The notes below the pieces were generated by a model. The model saw only the letters and a list, made by a program, of their open reading frames with translations, ran no database searches and was not told the DNA's origin. 64,000 bases of DNA. Origin: Nitrospirota bacterium (GTDB taxonomy: Bacteria > Nitrospirota > Nitrospiria > Nitrospirales > Nitrospiraceae). Positions 36,063-44,703 of the stretch are shown here, in pieces (position 1 is the first letter of the stretch; the number at the start of each line of letters is the position of its first letter). The position numbers and the translations under genes were made by a program. Location: positions 1 through 64,000 of the forward strand of contig JAGXAR010000009.1 of NCBI GenBank assembly GCA_018971525.1, in the 5' to 3' direction.

Positions 36063-36485
36063 ATGGCACATTTGCTTGAATACGCCGGTTCCGTGCATAT
36101 CTATCTTGGACCGTACCGCGGGAATCCGATTGCCTTGTATTTGAAGCGGACGGAGACCGGGTGCCAGATCGGCCCGAAGGTTTATCCGTGGAATGACGTG
36201 GTGGGGAGTGGTGACACGCCGAATAAGGCGGCCGCAGATTTCGAAGAGAAATGGAAAACGAAGGGTCTCTCGACGGATATGTACTCCGGTCCCTCTTGGG
36301 AGGGAGGCATCAAGCCCGAGAAACCTGCTCCTCCCAAGCCGCCCGCTCCTCCCAAACCAGCGGTGTCCGCTGCTGCAGCAGCACCAGCGGGCCAGCCAGC
36401 CGTCACTCCAGCCTCTCCGGCTGTTTCGGCTAACACGACTCCTACTCCAGCCCCGGCGGCTCAGCCCGCAGACGAATCGAACTAA
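36063..36485 (+). CDS. hypothetical protein with Pro/Ala-rich tail
   Basis: About 140 residues. The N-terminal half (MAHLLEYAGSVHIYLGPYRG) looks like a small folded domain, and the second half is a low-complexity Pro/Ala/Thr stretch (KPPAPPKPAVSAAAA). No family is recognised. GGAG at 36053-36056 lies 6 bases before ATG 36063; the upstream in-frame ATG 36012 has no such site. It is convergent with the permease gene. Confidence 0.55.
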   Translation: MAHLLEYAGSVHIYLGPYRGNPIALYLKRTETGCQIGPKVYPWNDVVGSGDTPNKAAADFEEKWKTKGLSTDMYSGPSWEGGIKPEKPAPPKPPAPPKPAVSAAAAAPAGQPAVTPASPAVSANTTPTPAPAAQPADESN

Positions 36486-36495
36486 CCCAGTCTAT

Positions 36496-38004
36496 TTAGA
36501 GCGAACGTTTTGGAAGGTGGCCTTTAGGAGAAGGGCCGGCCAGTTTGCTGTGTTTCAGGCCGTATCCCATGTAAACCACAATGCCGATAGTGGTCCAGAC
36601 TACGAACCGAATCCAGGTGACCCAGGGGAGAAAGCTCATTAAACCGAGGCAGGCCAGCATGCCCAGAATGGGGACGACCGGCATGAAGGGAAGCCGGAAT
36701 GGACGGGGCTGGTTGGGTTTCGTGTAGCGCAGGATCACGACACCGATGCAGACCAGGACAAAGGCAAAGAGAGTGCCGATGTTCGTCATGTCCGCCGCGT
36801 CACCGATGGGAATCAGGGCAGCGAGCGTGGCGACGCCGATGCCGGTGAGAATGGTGGCATGGTGAGGCGTGCCATAGCGCGGATGCACGGTTGAAAGCCA
36901 GGGGCTCAAGAGGTGGTCGCGCGACATGGCAAAGAATACCCGGATCTGACCCAGCATCATCACGACGAGAACGCTGGTAATTCCGGCCACGGCTCCGATC
37001 GCCACAATCGCCGCTCCCCACTTGAAGCCCACCATACTCAGTGCTTCGGCCACCGGCGCATGGATGTCGATCTGCGAAGAGGGGATCAAGCCGGTCAGGA
37101 CAGCGGCCACGGCGATGTAGAGGACGGTGCAGATGCTGAGTGAGGCAATGATCCCGATCGGCAGATCGCGCTGAGGGTTTTTGGCTTCCTCGGCGGTCGT
37201 CGAGATGGCATCGAATCCGATATAGGCGAAGAACACGATCGCTGCTGCGGCGCCGACACCGGCGAATCCCTGCGGCATGAAGGGCGTCCAGTTGTCGATA
37301 TTCACGGCCGGCGTCCCCACAGCAATGAAGAAGAGGATGACCGCGAGCTTCAAGCACACAACGATGCCGGTTGCGCGGGCGCTTTCTTTGATCCCGATGA
37401 CGAGAATGATGGTCACGAGTAACACGATAATGGCGGCGGGGAAGTTTGCCACACCCCCGTCAGGCCCTCCGGGTGGATGCGTAGCCCACTGCGGTAATTC
37501 GATTCCGGCCAACCTGAGCAGATTATTGAAATAACCCGACCAGCCGATGGCGACGGCGACACAGGCCACACCGTATTCAAGTATCAAGTTCCAGCCGGTG
37601 AGCCATGCCAGGAATTCCCCCAACGTTGCATATGAGTAGGTATAGGCAGAGCCGGCCACGGGAATCATGGTGGAAAACTCTGCATAGCAGAGTGCCGCGA
37701 AGGCGCAGGTCAGGCCGGAGAGCACGAAGGACAGAATGATTCCAGGCCCGGCCCCAGGCCGGTGGGCATCGCCGACGATGGCGGTGCCAATCAGGACAAA
37801 GATGCCGGTGCCGATAATCGCACCGATGCCGAGCGCTGTCAGATCCCAGGCCGTGAGGGTCTTTTTCAAACGATGATCGGGATGATCTGCGTCCGAGAGG
37901 ATTTGTTCAATGGACTTTGTTCGGCAGAGTCGGCTGATCACCGTCCCTCCTCTGGCCGCGGGGACGGCGAAAGGCGCTGTAGGGTCAATGACCTTCTGCT
38001 CCAT
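36496..38004 (-). CDS. APC-family amino acid permease
   Basis: A 502-residue transporter with about 12 membrane segments. The N-terminal region has the APC signature GIGAIIGTGIFVLIGTAI (helix 1 break) and FVLSGLTCAFAALCYAEFS, then FFAYIGFDAISTTAEEAKNP, as in cationic amino acid transporters of the CAT/YfnA group. The substrate is not predictable. It stands as a single gene convergent with the preceding small gene; an amidotransferase gene lies upstream on the same strand. Confidence 0.88.
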   Translation of the reverse strand: MEQKVIDPTAPFAVPAARGGTVISRLCRTKSIEQILSDADHPDHRLKKTLTAWDLTALGIGAIIGTGIFVLIGTAIVGDAHRPGAGPGIILSFVLSGLTCAFAALCYAEFSTMIPVAGSAYTYSYATLGEFLAWLTGWNLILEYGVACVAVAIGWSGYFNNLLRLAGIELPQWATHPPGGPDGGVANFPAAIIVLLVTIILVIGIKESARATGIVVCLKLAVILFFIAVGTPAVNIDNWTPFMPQGFAGVGAAAAIVFFAYIGFDAISTTAEEAKNPQRDLPIGIIASLSICTVLYIAVAAVLTGLIPSSQIDIHAPVAEALSMVGFKWGAAIVAIGAVAGITSVLVVMMLGQIRVFFAMSRDHLLSPWLSTVHPRYGTPHHATILTGIGVATLAALIPIGDAADMTNIGTLFAFVLVCIGVVILRYTKPNQPRPFRLPFMPVVPILGMLACLGLMSFLPWVTWIRFVVWTTIGIVVYMGYGLKHSKLAGPSPKGHLPKRSL

Positions 38005-38072
38005 ATGAGGTCAAGTATAGCAGGCCTTCTCCATCCGCCTGAGCTGGGAGGCCGGAGGTTCCGCATGGGCTT

Positions 38073-38813
38073 CTAGGAGGCCCGGCGGCGGGCGGCGCGT
38101 AAAAAGGCCTCGAACAATCGCCGGTGGAGAGGGTGCCGGTCGAAGAGAAACTCCGGGTGCCACTGGATGCCGAGAAAGAAGCGGTGGGTCGGAGATTCGA
38201 TTGCCTCCACGATCCCATCGGGGGCCAGGGCGCTGGCGATCAATGACGGCGCGATGGCTTTGACCGATTGATGGTGGGAGCTATTCACCCGCATCGACAC
38301 CGATCGTACGATGCGACGGAGTAGGCTGCCGGGGGTGACTGTGATGGAGTGACTGAGATTCGTCGCTGGAGTCCGTTGCCGATGCTGGAGAGGTTTCGAG
38401 ATTTGTGATGAGATATCCTGAACAAGACTGCCGCCGCAGGCAACATTCATGGTCTGCATACCCCCGCAGATGCCGAGCAGCGGGACATCAGCCTGTCTCG
38501 CCAGGTGGACGATGTCCAGTTCAAAGCTCGCGCGACGTTCGCTCACGATTCCGAACGGATATCGCTGACGTTCACCATACAATGACGGTGGAAGATCAGG
38601 CCCGCTTCCAGTGAGGAGGAGTCCGTCAAGCTGCTGCAGGAGGCACCGTCTCGTGGCCCGGTCTGCCAGGAGTGGAAGGACCAGCGGGATGCCGCCGAGT
38701 TCTTCGATGGCACGGATGTAGCGTGCGCGCAAAAAGTAGGTGGGCTCTCGTCCACCCCATTCCTTGCGATCACCGGCGTTGAAGTCTGGTGTGACGCCGA
38801 TGATCGGTTTCAT
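38073..38813 (-). CDS. class I glutamine amidotransferase-like hydrolase (peptidase C26)
   Basis: A 246-residue enzyme like gamma-glutamyl-GABA hydrolase (PuuD). The nucleophile cysteine is in LLGICGGMQTMNVACGGSL and the catalytic His-Glu pair in FFLGIQWHPEF. The opening MKPIIGVTPDFN is typical. It should cleave gamma-glutamyl amides; the exact substrate is unknown. It starts 3 bases after the stop of an upstream exported protein, so the two share an operon. Confidence 0.85.
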   Translation of the reverse strand: MKPIIGVTPDFNAGDRKEWGGREPTYFLRARYIRAIEELGGIPLVLPLLADRATRRCLLQQLDGLLLTGSGPDLPPSLYGERQRYPFGIVSERRASFELDIVHLARQADVPLLGICGGMQTMNVACGGSLVQDISSQISKPLQHRQRTPATNLSHSITVTPGSLLRRIVRSVSMRVNSSHHQSVKAIAPSLIASALAPDGIVEAIESPTHRFFLGIQWHPEFLFDRHPLHRRLFEAFLRAARRRAS

Positions 38814-38816
38814 CGG

Positions 38817-39269
38817 TTAGCGGATGGGCTCAGGAGCAGGGGCAGGGGCTGGCGCCGGTGCATCATTCGCATCAGCGACGCCCAGGAAGCGGATGGGCCG
38901 ATTGCCTTCTAGGTGATCGGGGGTAATGATGTAGGTGCCGTAGAGGCTCGTTGTCCAAATGCTTTTGGCCGCTTGTTCATTCCCGCCGGAAAACGCATAG
39001 GCCAGTCCTCCGACAACCCCTCCACCGATGGCGAAGGCCAGCTTGAGTGGAAGATACAACAAGGTGGAGAGACCAGCCGCAGCTTGCATGCCCGCGGTTG
39101 ACGCGCTTCCGCCCTCGGTGCCCTCGCTCGGCGGGGTGGCCGCGGTCTCTTGACTCCACGCCGATGGCATCATCGTGACGGTGCACAAGGCTAGGAGTAG
39201 GAAGACTGCCACGAGTTTGAAGCTGGAAGTTTGAGAGGGGCGATTGGATGAAGATGAGTTTGCGTTCAC
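38817..39269 (-). CDS. exported hypothetical protein
   Basis: About 150 residues. The N-terminus has a hydrophobic segment (LVAVFLLLALCTVTMMPSAW) ending in a likely signal cleavage after AWS. A second hydrophobic stretch (AFAIGGGVVGGLAYAFSGG) is glycine-rich. The end is an Ala-Pro repeat. AAGGAGG with a 7-base spacer decides for GTG 39269; ATG 39335 has no site. No family is recognised. It is the first gene of a pair with the amidotransferase. Confidence 0.65.
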   Translation of the reverse strand: MNANSSSSNRPSQTSSFKLVAVFLLLALCTVTMMPSAWSQETAATPPSEGTEGGSASTAGMQAAAGLSTLLYLPLKLAFAIGGGVVGGLAYAFSGGNEQAAKSIWTTSLYGTYIITPDHLEGNRPIRFLGVADANDAPAPAPAPAPEPIR

Positions 39270-39410
39270 GGATAATCCTCCTTCTTCGACAGAACAAACT
39301 GAGCGGCAATGGTTGGTACCAGAGTGCTCACCCACGATTCAGGGATAGTGCGGTTATAACAAATTCAGCTCTGAATGCAAACCCCCTGCCGCGCATAGCG
39401 AGCGCGATGT

Positions 39411-39875
39411 CTAGGAAGCGGTGGCGTCTCTCGGTACGAGGTCCAGTTCAGATGCAATGAATGACGTGATAAATTTCGTCCGCTTGATCACGGTGTCTCT
39501 AACTTCAGTCATCCATGTGTCATCTGCGAGACATTGGTTCTCTTGACTGATGCCGGATTGCAACAGTAGGTCGAGCTTGCACCAACAGACTGCTTGAATG
39601 AACAGCTCATGGGCTCGTTCCTGAGGGGATGTACGATCCTTGTCTGGGAGATCAATCAGGGCCTGGGTCAACCAGCGTGAGAAATCTATTTCGGCGCTGA
39701 GCGTGTCAATCTGGCTTTGAGTGATAGCGACGGCGACCTGGATCCCTCCCTTCCAACTCCGTTTCTTGACGTTGAATACACAGGAGGAGGTGCAGGGTCT
39801 TCCCTCCACCGGCTGTGGTCCGACAAACAGCGTCACCCGGAATTGAGAGGGCTCTGGGGCATGCTCGACTGCCAT
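39411..39875 (-). CDS. hypothetical protein
   Basis: About 154 residues, soluble, with no signal peptide and no family recognised. It has a beta-rich first half with two cysteines (RPCTSSCVF) and a helical second half (AHELFIQAVCWCKLDLLL). ATG 39875 or 39884 are both possible. It reads away from the M24 peptidase gene, with about 70 bases between starts. Confidence 0.5.
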   Translation of the reverse strand: MAVEHAPEPSQFRVTLFVGPQPVEGRPCTSSCVFNVKKRSWKGGIQVAVAITQSQIDTLSAEIDFSRWLTQALIDLPDKDRTSPQERAHELFIQAVCWCKLDLLLQSGISQENQCLADDTWMTEVRDTVIKRTKFITSFIASELDLVPRDATAS

Positions 39876-39945
39876 GGCGCGCATTGTAGCACGACCACCG
39901 GTCTGAACAGACGTCTCATTGACGGCTTGGTAGCGCGACGATAAG

Positions 39946-41154
39946 ATGCCGGCTGTGATGACAACGGCTCCACACCAGCGTGTTAGCGAGATTCGGCAGG
40001 CACTTCGTGATGCCGAGATCGACGGCTGGCTCTTTTATGATTTCCGCGGGAGCGATCCCCTCGCCTATCGCATACTCCAACTCGATCCTACGCTCCATGT
40101 GACGAGGCGATGGTACTACTGGATTCCGGCACAGGGGAGTCCTGTCAAGTTGCTACATCGCATCGAGCCGCACGTACTGGATGCATTGCCGGGACAGGCC
40201 GACTGCTATGTGTCGTGGGAACAGCAACGGCAGATCCTTGCGCGCCTGCTCGCCGGTGGCCTCCGTGTCGCCATGCAGTATTCGCCGCTGAACGCGGTTC
40301 CCTACGTATCGCGTGTGGATGCCGGTACGATCGAGTTGATTAGAAGTTACGATGTCGAGGTGGTCAGTTCAGCAGATTTGATTCAGACGTTTGAGGCGCG
40401 CTGGACGGACCGTCAACTCGAATCGCATCAGTTTGCCGCCGCGGCGCTCCGGCGCATTGTCGACGAGACGTTCAGTCATGTCCATGCCGCAGTGACACAA
40501 GGCCGCGGTCTCACCGAGTATGGAGTGCAGCAGTTCATTCTGACCCGTATACGCGATGCCGGAATGGTCACGTCGAGTGCGCCGATTGCCGCCGTCAATG
40601 CCCACAGCGCTGACCCCCATTATGGTCCGACAGAAACGGGGTCTTCCGATGTCACCCGCAATGCGTTGCTTTTGATCGATCTCTGGGCAAAACGAGCGGA
40701 GGCTGGGTCGGTTTACGCCGATATTACCTGGACCGGCTATGTCGGTCAGACGGTGCCGGTGAAACATCGTGAGATCTTCGACATGGTCCGGCAGGGACGG
40801 GATGCGGCCTTAACCTTTGTCCGGACAGAAATCGCTGCCGGCCATTGCCCATTAGGCTGGGAGGTCGATGATGTCTGTCGGCAGGTCATCCAACGTGGCG
40901 GCTATGGCGATCGGTTCGTCCATCGCACGGGCCATTCGATTGGCGAAGAGGTGCATGGCAACGGAGCCAACATCGATGGCTTGGAGACACAAGACACGCG
41001 TCGTCTCATGCCGAGAACCTGTTTCTCTATCGAGCCGGGGATCTACATGCCAGGAGAGTTTGGGATCCGGAGCGAATTGGACGTGTACCTCGCTGACCGT
41101 GAAGCCTTGGTGTTTGGGTTGCCCTTGCAGAGCGAGATCGTACCGCTCTTCTAG
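39946..41154 (+). CDS. M24-family (Xaa-Pro peptidase-like) metallopeptidase
   Basis: A 402-residue protein with a creatinase-type N-terminal domain (residues about 10-150) and a pita-bread catalytic domain (about 165-395). Metal ligands are visible: aspartates in LLIDLWAKR and ADITWTGY, the histidine in HRTGHSIGEEVHGNG, and glutamates in FSIEPGIY and GIRSELDVYL. It probably cleaves N-terminal Xaa-Pro bonds. ATG 39946 or 39958 could be the start. Its TAG stop (41152-41154) is formed by the left end of a dispersed repeat. Confidence 0.88.
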   Translation: MPAVMTTAPHQRVSEIRQALRDAEIDGWLFYDFRGSDPLAYRILQLDPTLHVTRRWYYWIPAQGSPVKLLHRIEPHVLDALPGQADCYVSWEQQRQILARLLAGGLRVAMQYSPLNAVPYVSRVDAGTIELIRSYDVEVVSSADLIQTFEARWTDRQLESHQFAAAALRRIVDETFSHVHAAVTQGRGLTEYGVQQFILTRIRDAGMVTSSAPIAAVNAHSADPHYGPTETGSSDVTRNALLLIDLWAKRAEAGSVYADITWTGYVGQTVPVKHREIFDMVRQGRDAALTFVRTEIAAGHCPLGWEVDDVCRQVIQRGGYGDRFVHRTGHSIGEEVHGNGANIDGLETQDTRRLMPRTCFSIEPGIYMPGEFGIRSELDVYLADREALVFGLPLQSEIVPLF

Positions 41155-41403
41155 CAGGCTGCGGAAAAATGATGCCGGTCCTCCTGAAATCCAATGGTCC
41201 GCATGTCTGGGACAACGGAGTACGATCACGCAGGATGCTCAAAAGGCCAGACTTTTCACCCAACCAATCCCGGCGCGCCAAGACGCGCCGTTCCGCGGGC
41301 TAGGTCGCAGCGAGTCAAGGGTCGATGGCGTACCCTCCGGGGTACGTTGAGGGTCTGAACGATGCGAGAACGCTGCCGGCAGGCTTTTTCAGGATCTTGC
41401 TAG
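41151..41403. repeat. dispersed CTAG-ended repeat, copy 2 (inverted)
   Basis: A 253-base element in the opposite orientation to copies 1 and 3. It begins CTAGCAGGCTGCGGAAAAAT and ends GGCTTTTTCAGGATCTTGCTAG, imperfect inverted ends. Inside are GGATGCTCAAAAGGCCAGAC (the reverse of the TTGAGCAT block) and GCGAGAACGCTGCC. Its first TAG is the stop of the M24 peptidase gene. No coding capacity. Confidence 0.75.
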
Positions 41404-41419
41404 GCCCAGTGGTCCTTCC

Positions 41420-41447
41420 TTGACAGTACCTCATACCGCCCTATAGA
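41420..41447 (+). promoter_or_regulatory. sigma-70-like promoter for tatA-like gene
   Basis: TTGACA at 41420-41425 and TATAGA at 41442-41447 with a 16-base spacer, about 70 bases before the ATG at 41515 and just outside the repeat. A perfect -35 makes this one of the best promoters in the window. Confidence 0.55.
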
Positions 41448-41514
41448 GTTGATTTGATTCTCAAAAAGCAGGACCGACGGCGATTTACCGGAACTAGGGA
41501 AAAGGAATTACGCC

Positions 41515-42330
41515 ATGTTTGGTACCATGGGGATCTCGGAACTGATCATTATCCTCGTCATTGTCCTCATCATTTTCGGGGCTGGAAAGCTCCCGCAAAT
41601 CGGTGAAGGGGTCGGCAAAGCGCTCAGAGGGTTCAAGAAAGAAGTCAACGATATTCCCCCTCCGGATGCCGCACCGCCCGACGCGAATCAACCGGCACCT
41701 ATGCAGGTCCAATCAACAGTTCAGGCTGCACCGGCACCGGCGATTACGCCGGGGCAAACCCCAGCCGCTCCGAAGCCCACAGCACCCTATACTCCGGGGC
41801 CAGAAATGACTCCCGGGACCACCGCCGCCTTGATGTACAACATGGCGGCTCAGCCACAGCCAACTCGGTCGGCGAGTTCCACGGCAGCCCAGTCAGTCTC
41901 AACCCAATCAACGGGGCGGGGTCAGCAGCCTCCCACGATGGAAGAACGCGCGGCTGCTTCCGCGCCGATGATGAAGGCGCAGTACCCGCCTCTTCCCGCG
42001 GGCGCTCAGGCGAAACCTGTAGCCAAACGCCCGTCGGCTATTGTCAACAAGGATGCAGTGACCCGCGTGCAGGCGCAGCAGGCGGCGATGAAGGCGAAGG
42101 CCGCGCAGCCTGCCGGCGTGTCCCCTGAAGACATGCAGAGTTTGGGAGAAGGACTTGGCGATGCGTTGCGAACGTTTAAGCAGGCTGTCGCCGATGTCCG
42201 CAATTCGGTGGATCCCGAGATGCGGACAATCCAAGCTGAGATGGATTCTGCCCAGAAGGAATTTCAGCAATCCATCGAAGCGGCCAAAGAGCTGCCTGCC
42301 TTGCACGAAGAGCCTCCTAAACAAGCGTGA
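41515..42330 (+). CDS. tatA: TatA/B-like protein with long C-terminal extension
   Basis: A 271-residue protein; ordinary TatA has about 60-100. The N-terminus is canonical: a short periplasmic end, membrane helix (ELIIILVIVLIIFGAGKLP) with the FGAGKLP hinge, and an amphipathic helix (residues 29-47, IGEGVGKALRGFKKEVNDI). Then comes about 160 residues rich in Pro, Ala, Gln and Thr, with no domain. At 210-228 a second helix, LGEGLGDALRTFKQAVADV, closely repeats the first, followed by a charged coiled-coil-like end. It would form or regulate the twin-arginine export pore. A HEAT lipoprotein gene overlaps its stop. No tatC is in the window. Confidence 0.85.
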   Translation: MFGTMGISELIIILVIVLIIFGAGKLPQIGEGVGKALRGFKKEVNDIPPPDAAPPDANQPAPMQVQSTVQAAPAPAITPGQTPAAPKPTAPYTPGPEMTPGTTAALMYNMAAQPQPTRSASSTAAQSVSTQSTGRGQQPPTMEERAAASAPMMKAQYPPLPAGAQAKPVAKRPSAIVNKDAVTRVQAQQAAMKAKAAQPAGVSPEDMQSLGEGLGDALRTFKQAVADVRNSVDPEMRTIQAEMDSAQKEFQQSIEAAKELPALHEEPPKQA

Positions 42331-43121
42331 ACTGGGGTGCGGTCTTCATCAGCCTGCCCGATGCGTGTACCCTGGTCTGTCGCACGGTCTCTCGCACCAT
42401 AGGGTGCTCGGTCTTTGCATTAACCCTCTCTCTCGCAGGCTGTCTCCAGGATTCTCCACATTCATCGAGGGAGCGCACGGTCTCGTTATTGCTGGAGTTG
42501 CTCCGTGATGAGAGGCCAGAGATGAGGCAGACGGCTGCAGAATCCCTCGGCAAGATCGGCTACTCACGAGCCGCAGACTCCCTTCTTCCCCTCATCCACG
42601 ATCCGGCATCAGTAGTCCGCGAAGCATCGGTGATGGCCCTGGGTCGGTTGAAACCCACAGCCACTGATGGAGTGGTTGTCCTGTTGACGCAGGCGCTGGA
42701 GGATCCTGTCGAATCGGTCCGACAGGCGGCGGTTGTGGCGATCGGCGAGATCGAACCAGGTTCCCAATTGCTGGAGCCCGTCGTAGGCTTACTGCGATCT
42801 TCGGATGCGACGATTAGGAAAGCAGCGGTTCAGGCATTGCTACAAGTCGATTCGAGCCAATGGGTTCCTGCGCTCATCGCAGCAGGGCGTGACTCCGATG
42901 CGGAGGTCCGTCAGGGGATTGTGGCGGCGGTGGGTGAATGGGGAGGGTCGGCGGTCTCCCCGTGGCTCAGAGAGCGTTTGGTCCATGATCCCTCGCCTGC
43001 GGTGCGAGCAGAAGCGGCCTATCGTCTGGGAATGCACAGCGATCCTGATTCAAGGGCAGCGCTCAACACGACGATCGCGAAGGATGCAGACAGTGGGGTA
43101 CGTCGATGGGCAAAGCACTGA
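42327..43121 (+). CDS. HEAT-repeat lipoprotein
   Basis: A 264-residue protein. The N-terminus ends in a lipobox (TLSLAGC at about residues 33-39), so it is probably lipid-anchored. From residue 50 onward it is a run of about six HEAT/PBS-lyase repeats (for example MRQTAAESLGKIGYSRAAD and VREASVMALGRLKPTATDG). The start is GTG 42327, overlapping the stop of the tatA-like gene by four bases (GTGA). The overlap makes translational coupling with the Tat-like protein likely. Repeats of this kind usually bind other proteins. It ends next to dispersed repeat copy 3. Confidence 0.75.
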   Translation: MNWGAVFISLPDACTLVCRTVSRTIGCSVFALTLSLAGCLQDSPHSSRERTVSLLLELLRDERPEMRQTAAESLGKIGYSRAADSLLPLIHDPASVVREASVMALGRLKPTATDGVVVLLTQALEDPVESVRQAAVVAIGEIEPGSQLLEPVVGLLRSSDATIRKAAVQALLQVDSSQWVPALIAAGRDSDAEVRQGIVAAVGEWGGSAVSPWLRERLVHDPSPAVRAEAAYRLGMHSDPDSRAALNTTIAKDADSGVRRWAKH

Positions 43122-43122
43122 G

Positions 43123-43384
43123 CTTAGCAGGAATGCTGAAAAAGATCGCCAGTTGCGTTCTCGCTTCGCTCAGAGGCTCCCCCTATCGAACAGAGTATGC
43201 ATCGCCTCATCACTTGCTGCGGCCTGGCTTGGGACAAGGCGCGTCTCTGCGCTCTAGGGTTGGGCGGGTGGGAAGTCTGGCCTTCTTGAGCATCTTGCGG
43301 AGGTGTTCTCCTCTTGTCCCAGTCGTGCAGGCCATCGAAGTTCTGCTCTGCCGAAATGGTTTTCCCACAGCCCGTTACTGTTAG
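43123..43384. repeat. dispersed CTAG-ended repeat, copy 3
   Basis: A 262-base element between two convergent genes. It begins CTTAGCAGGAATGCTGAAAAAG and ends with the reverse of CTAACAGTAACGGGCTGTGG. It shares TTGCTGCGGCCTGGCTTGG and TTGAGCATCTTGCGGAGG with copy 1. The right end supplies the TAA stop (43381-43383) of the minus-strand PilZ gene. It is the most diverged copy. No coding capacity. Confidence 0.72.
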
Positions 43385-43899
43385 GTTGTTACGCGGGAAC
43401 GATTCAACGCCTCGACGAGGTCGACAAGCTCTTTGCGGGCCTTTTCGTCTATGTTGGTAAATTGGACGCCCATTCCGGGAAACAGCAGATGTCGTTCAGG
43501 CTTGTTGCGGGTCCAGGCAACCTTTGCTTTGGCCTTGTGTTTTTCCCAAGGACGATCGGGCAATGCAAACTCGACGGACAGCTCGGTCCCAGGAGCCAGC
43601 GGGGTGCTGCTTTCGATGAACAACCCGCCTGCACCGATGCCGCCGGTTAAGCTGTCGAACTGTTTGCCTTCCGGTGTCGTGTACCGGACTTTCAATGCGA
43701 GCGGGGCTCTCGGATGGGCGCGCGCATGAGCGAATCGGGCGTCGTCGCCGCAGGCAAGAACCTGTTCAATGACTTCTTTCCACGACAGAGCGCCGAGCAG
43801 TTCTCCTGTGGCACTATGAAGCGTGACCACTTCCTGGTCGTCATTCATCTCAAGGACTTTTCCCTCATGCCCCTCCGTCGTGGTCACAGGAAACTTCAT
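43381..43899 (-). CDS. PilZ-domain protein, paralogue 1
   Basis: A 172-residue protein. The N-terminal 50 residues (MKFPVTTTEGHEGKVLEMND and on) are shared with the upstream paralogue. The C-terminal PilZ domain (about 60-165) has the RAHPR (RxxxR) motif, but the second c-di-GMP motif reads GGIGAGGLFIES instead of (D/N)xSxxG. Binding of c-di-GMP is therefore uncertain. No transmembrane segment. The pair lies in tandem on the minus strand, 52 bases apart. They may link second-messenger level to surface behaviour. Confidence 0.8.
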   Translation of the reverse strand: MKFPVTTTEGHEGKVLEMNDDQEVVTLHSATGELLGALSWKEVIEQVLACGDDARFAHARAHPRAPLALKVRYTTPEGKQFDSLTGGIGAGGLFIESSTPLAPGTELSVEFALPDRPWEKHKAKAKVAWTRNKPERHLLFPGMGVQFTNIDEKARKELVDLVEALNRSRVTT

Positions 43900-43951
43900 G
43901 GTCAGGTCTTTCTATTGAACGCCGGACGATTTGGTTGCAGATGGATAGTCA

Positions 43952-44470
43952 CTAAGATGGCTGCCCGACAGTCTGGAGGGATTTCACCAGTTCTAGCACG
44001 CGGTTACGGATATCGGGGTTAATCTCCGTAAAGCGCACCCCCATGCCAGGGCTGAACGTATATTGGTCTGCCTTAGGGCACACCCACGCAACAAGACCCT
44101 TCGCCGGCAACCATTCTGACGGCTGCTCTGGTAGCGAAAATTCAAGGGCGAGCTTGGTGCCGACCGGCAGAGGGCTGTGGCTTTCGATAAAGAGCCCTCC
44201 TCCGCCGATGCCGCCTGCGCGACTTTCAAACTGCTGACCTTCCGGGGTTTTATATTTGACACGGAAGGTAAGTGTTACACGCGGCTCATTCCTGGTTTCT
44301 CGCCCCGCTGGGGGTTTACGATAGGCCAGAATCTGGTCGATGACGAAGTCCCAGGACAGGTTGCCCATAGGTTCGCCGTTGATCCCCAGGAGAGTGATCA
44401 CTTCACGGGTTGCATCAAGGTCGAGGGCTTTCCCTTTGTGTCGAAGGCTTGAAGACACTGGATATTTCAC
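43952..44470 (-). CDS. PilZ-domain protein, paralogue 2
   Basis: About 172 residues, clearly paralogous to the downstream gene along its whole length. RNEPR is the RxxxR motif; the second motif is GGIGGGGLFIES, again lacking the usual serine. The shared N-terminal domain begins VKYPVSSSLRHKGKALDLD. GTG 44470 is chosen: GGAGG lies 4 bases before it and the start aligns with the paralogue; TTG 44500 would make the protein longer without support. Family is secure, ligand binding is not. Confidence 0.8.
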   Translation of the reverse strand: MKYPVSSSLRHKGKALDLDATREVITLLGINGEPMGNLSWDFVIDQILAYRKPPAGRETRNEPRVTLTFRVKYKTPEGQQFESRAGGIGGGGLFIESHSPLPVGTKLALEFSLPEQPSEWLPAKGLVAWVCPKADQYTFSPGMGVRFTEINPDIRNRVLELVKSLQTVGQPS

Positions 44471-44622
44471 ATGTCCTCCACGTTCAAGACTGTAACGCAA
44501 GTATAGCGCAGCATTTCATCCTGTCGAGGAAAAGTGCAGAGTCAAGAGCGTCGCCACAGGCTGGATAGGAAGAGGGAGCAGAGAGCCGCAGGTATTCGAG
44601 AAGGAAGGTTTTGAAGGAACAA

Positions 44623-44647
44623 CCAGGCCAGGATGATTCTGGCCTGG
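44623..44647 (-). terminator. hairpin downstream of clpX
   Basis: An 8-bp stem, CCAGGCCA paired with TGGCCTGG, with a 9-base loop. On the minus strand it is followed by TTGTTCCTTC, a T-rich tail. It lies about 55 bases after the clpX stop and would end the tig-clpP-clpX transcript before the PilZ genes. Confidence 0.55.
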
Positions 44648-44703
44648 GAATTCTGAGCAGGCGTACTGTGGAGGCGAGCGAAAAAAGCTACATTTATAAT
44701 GAC

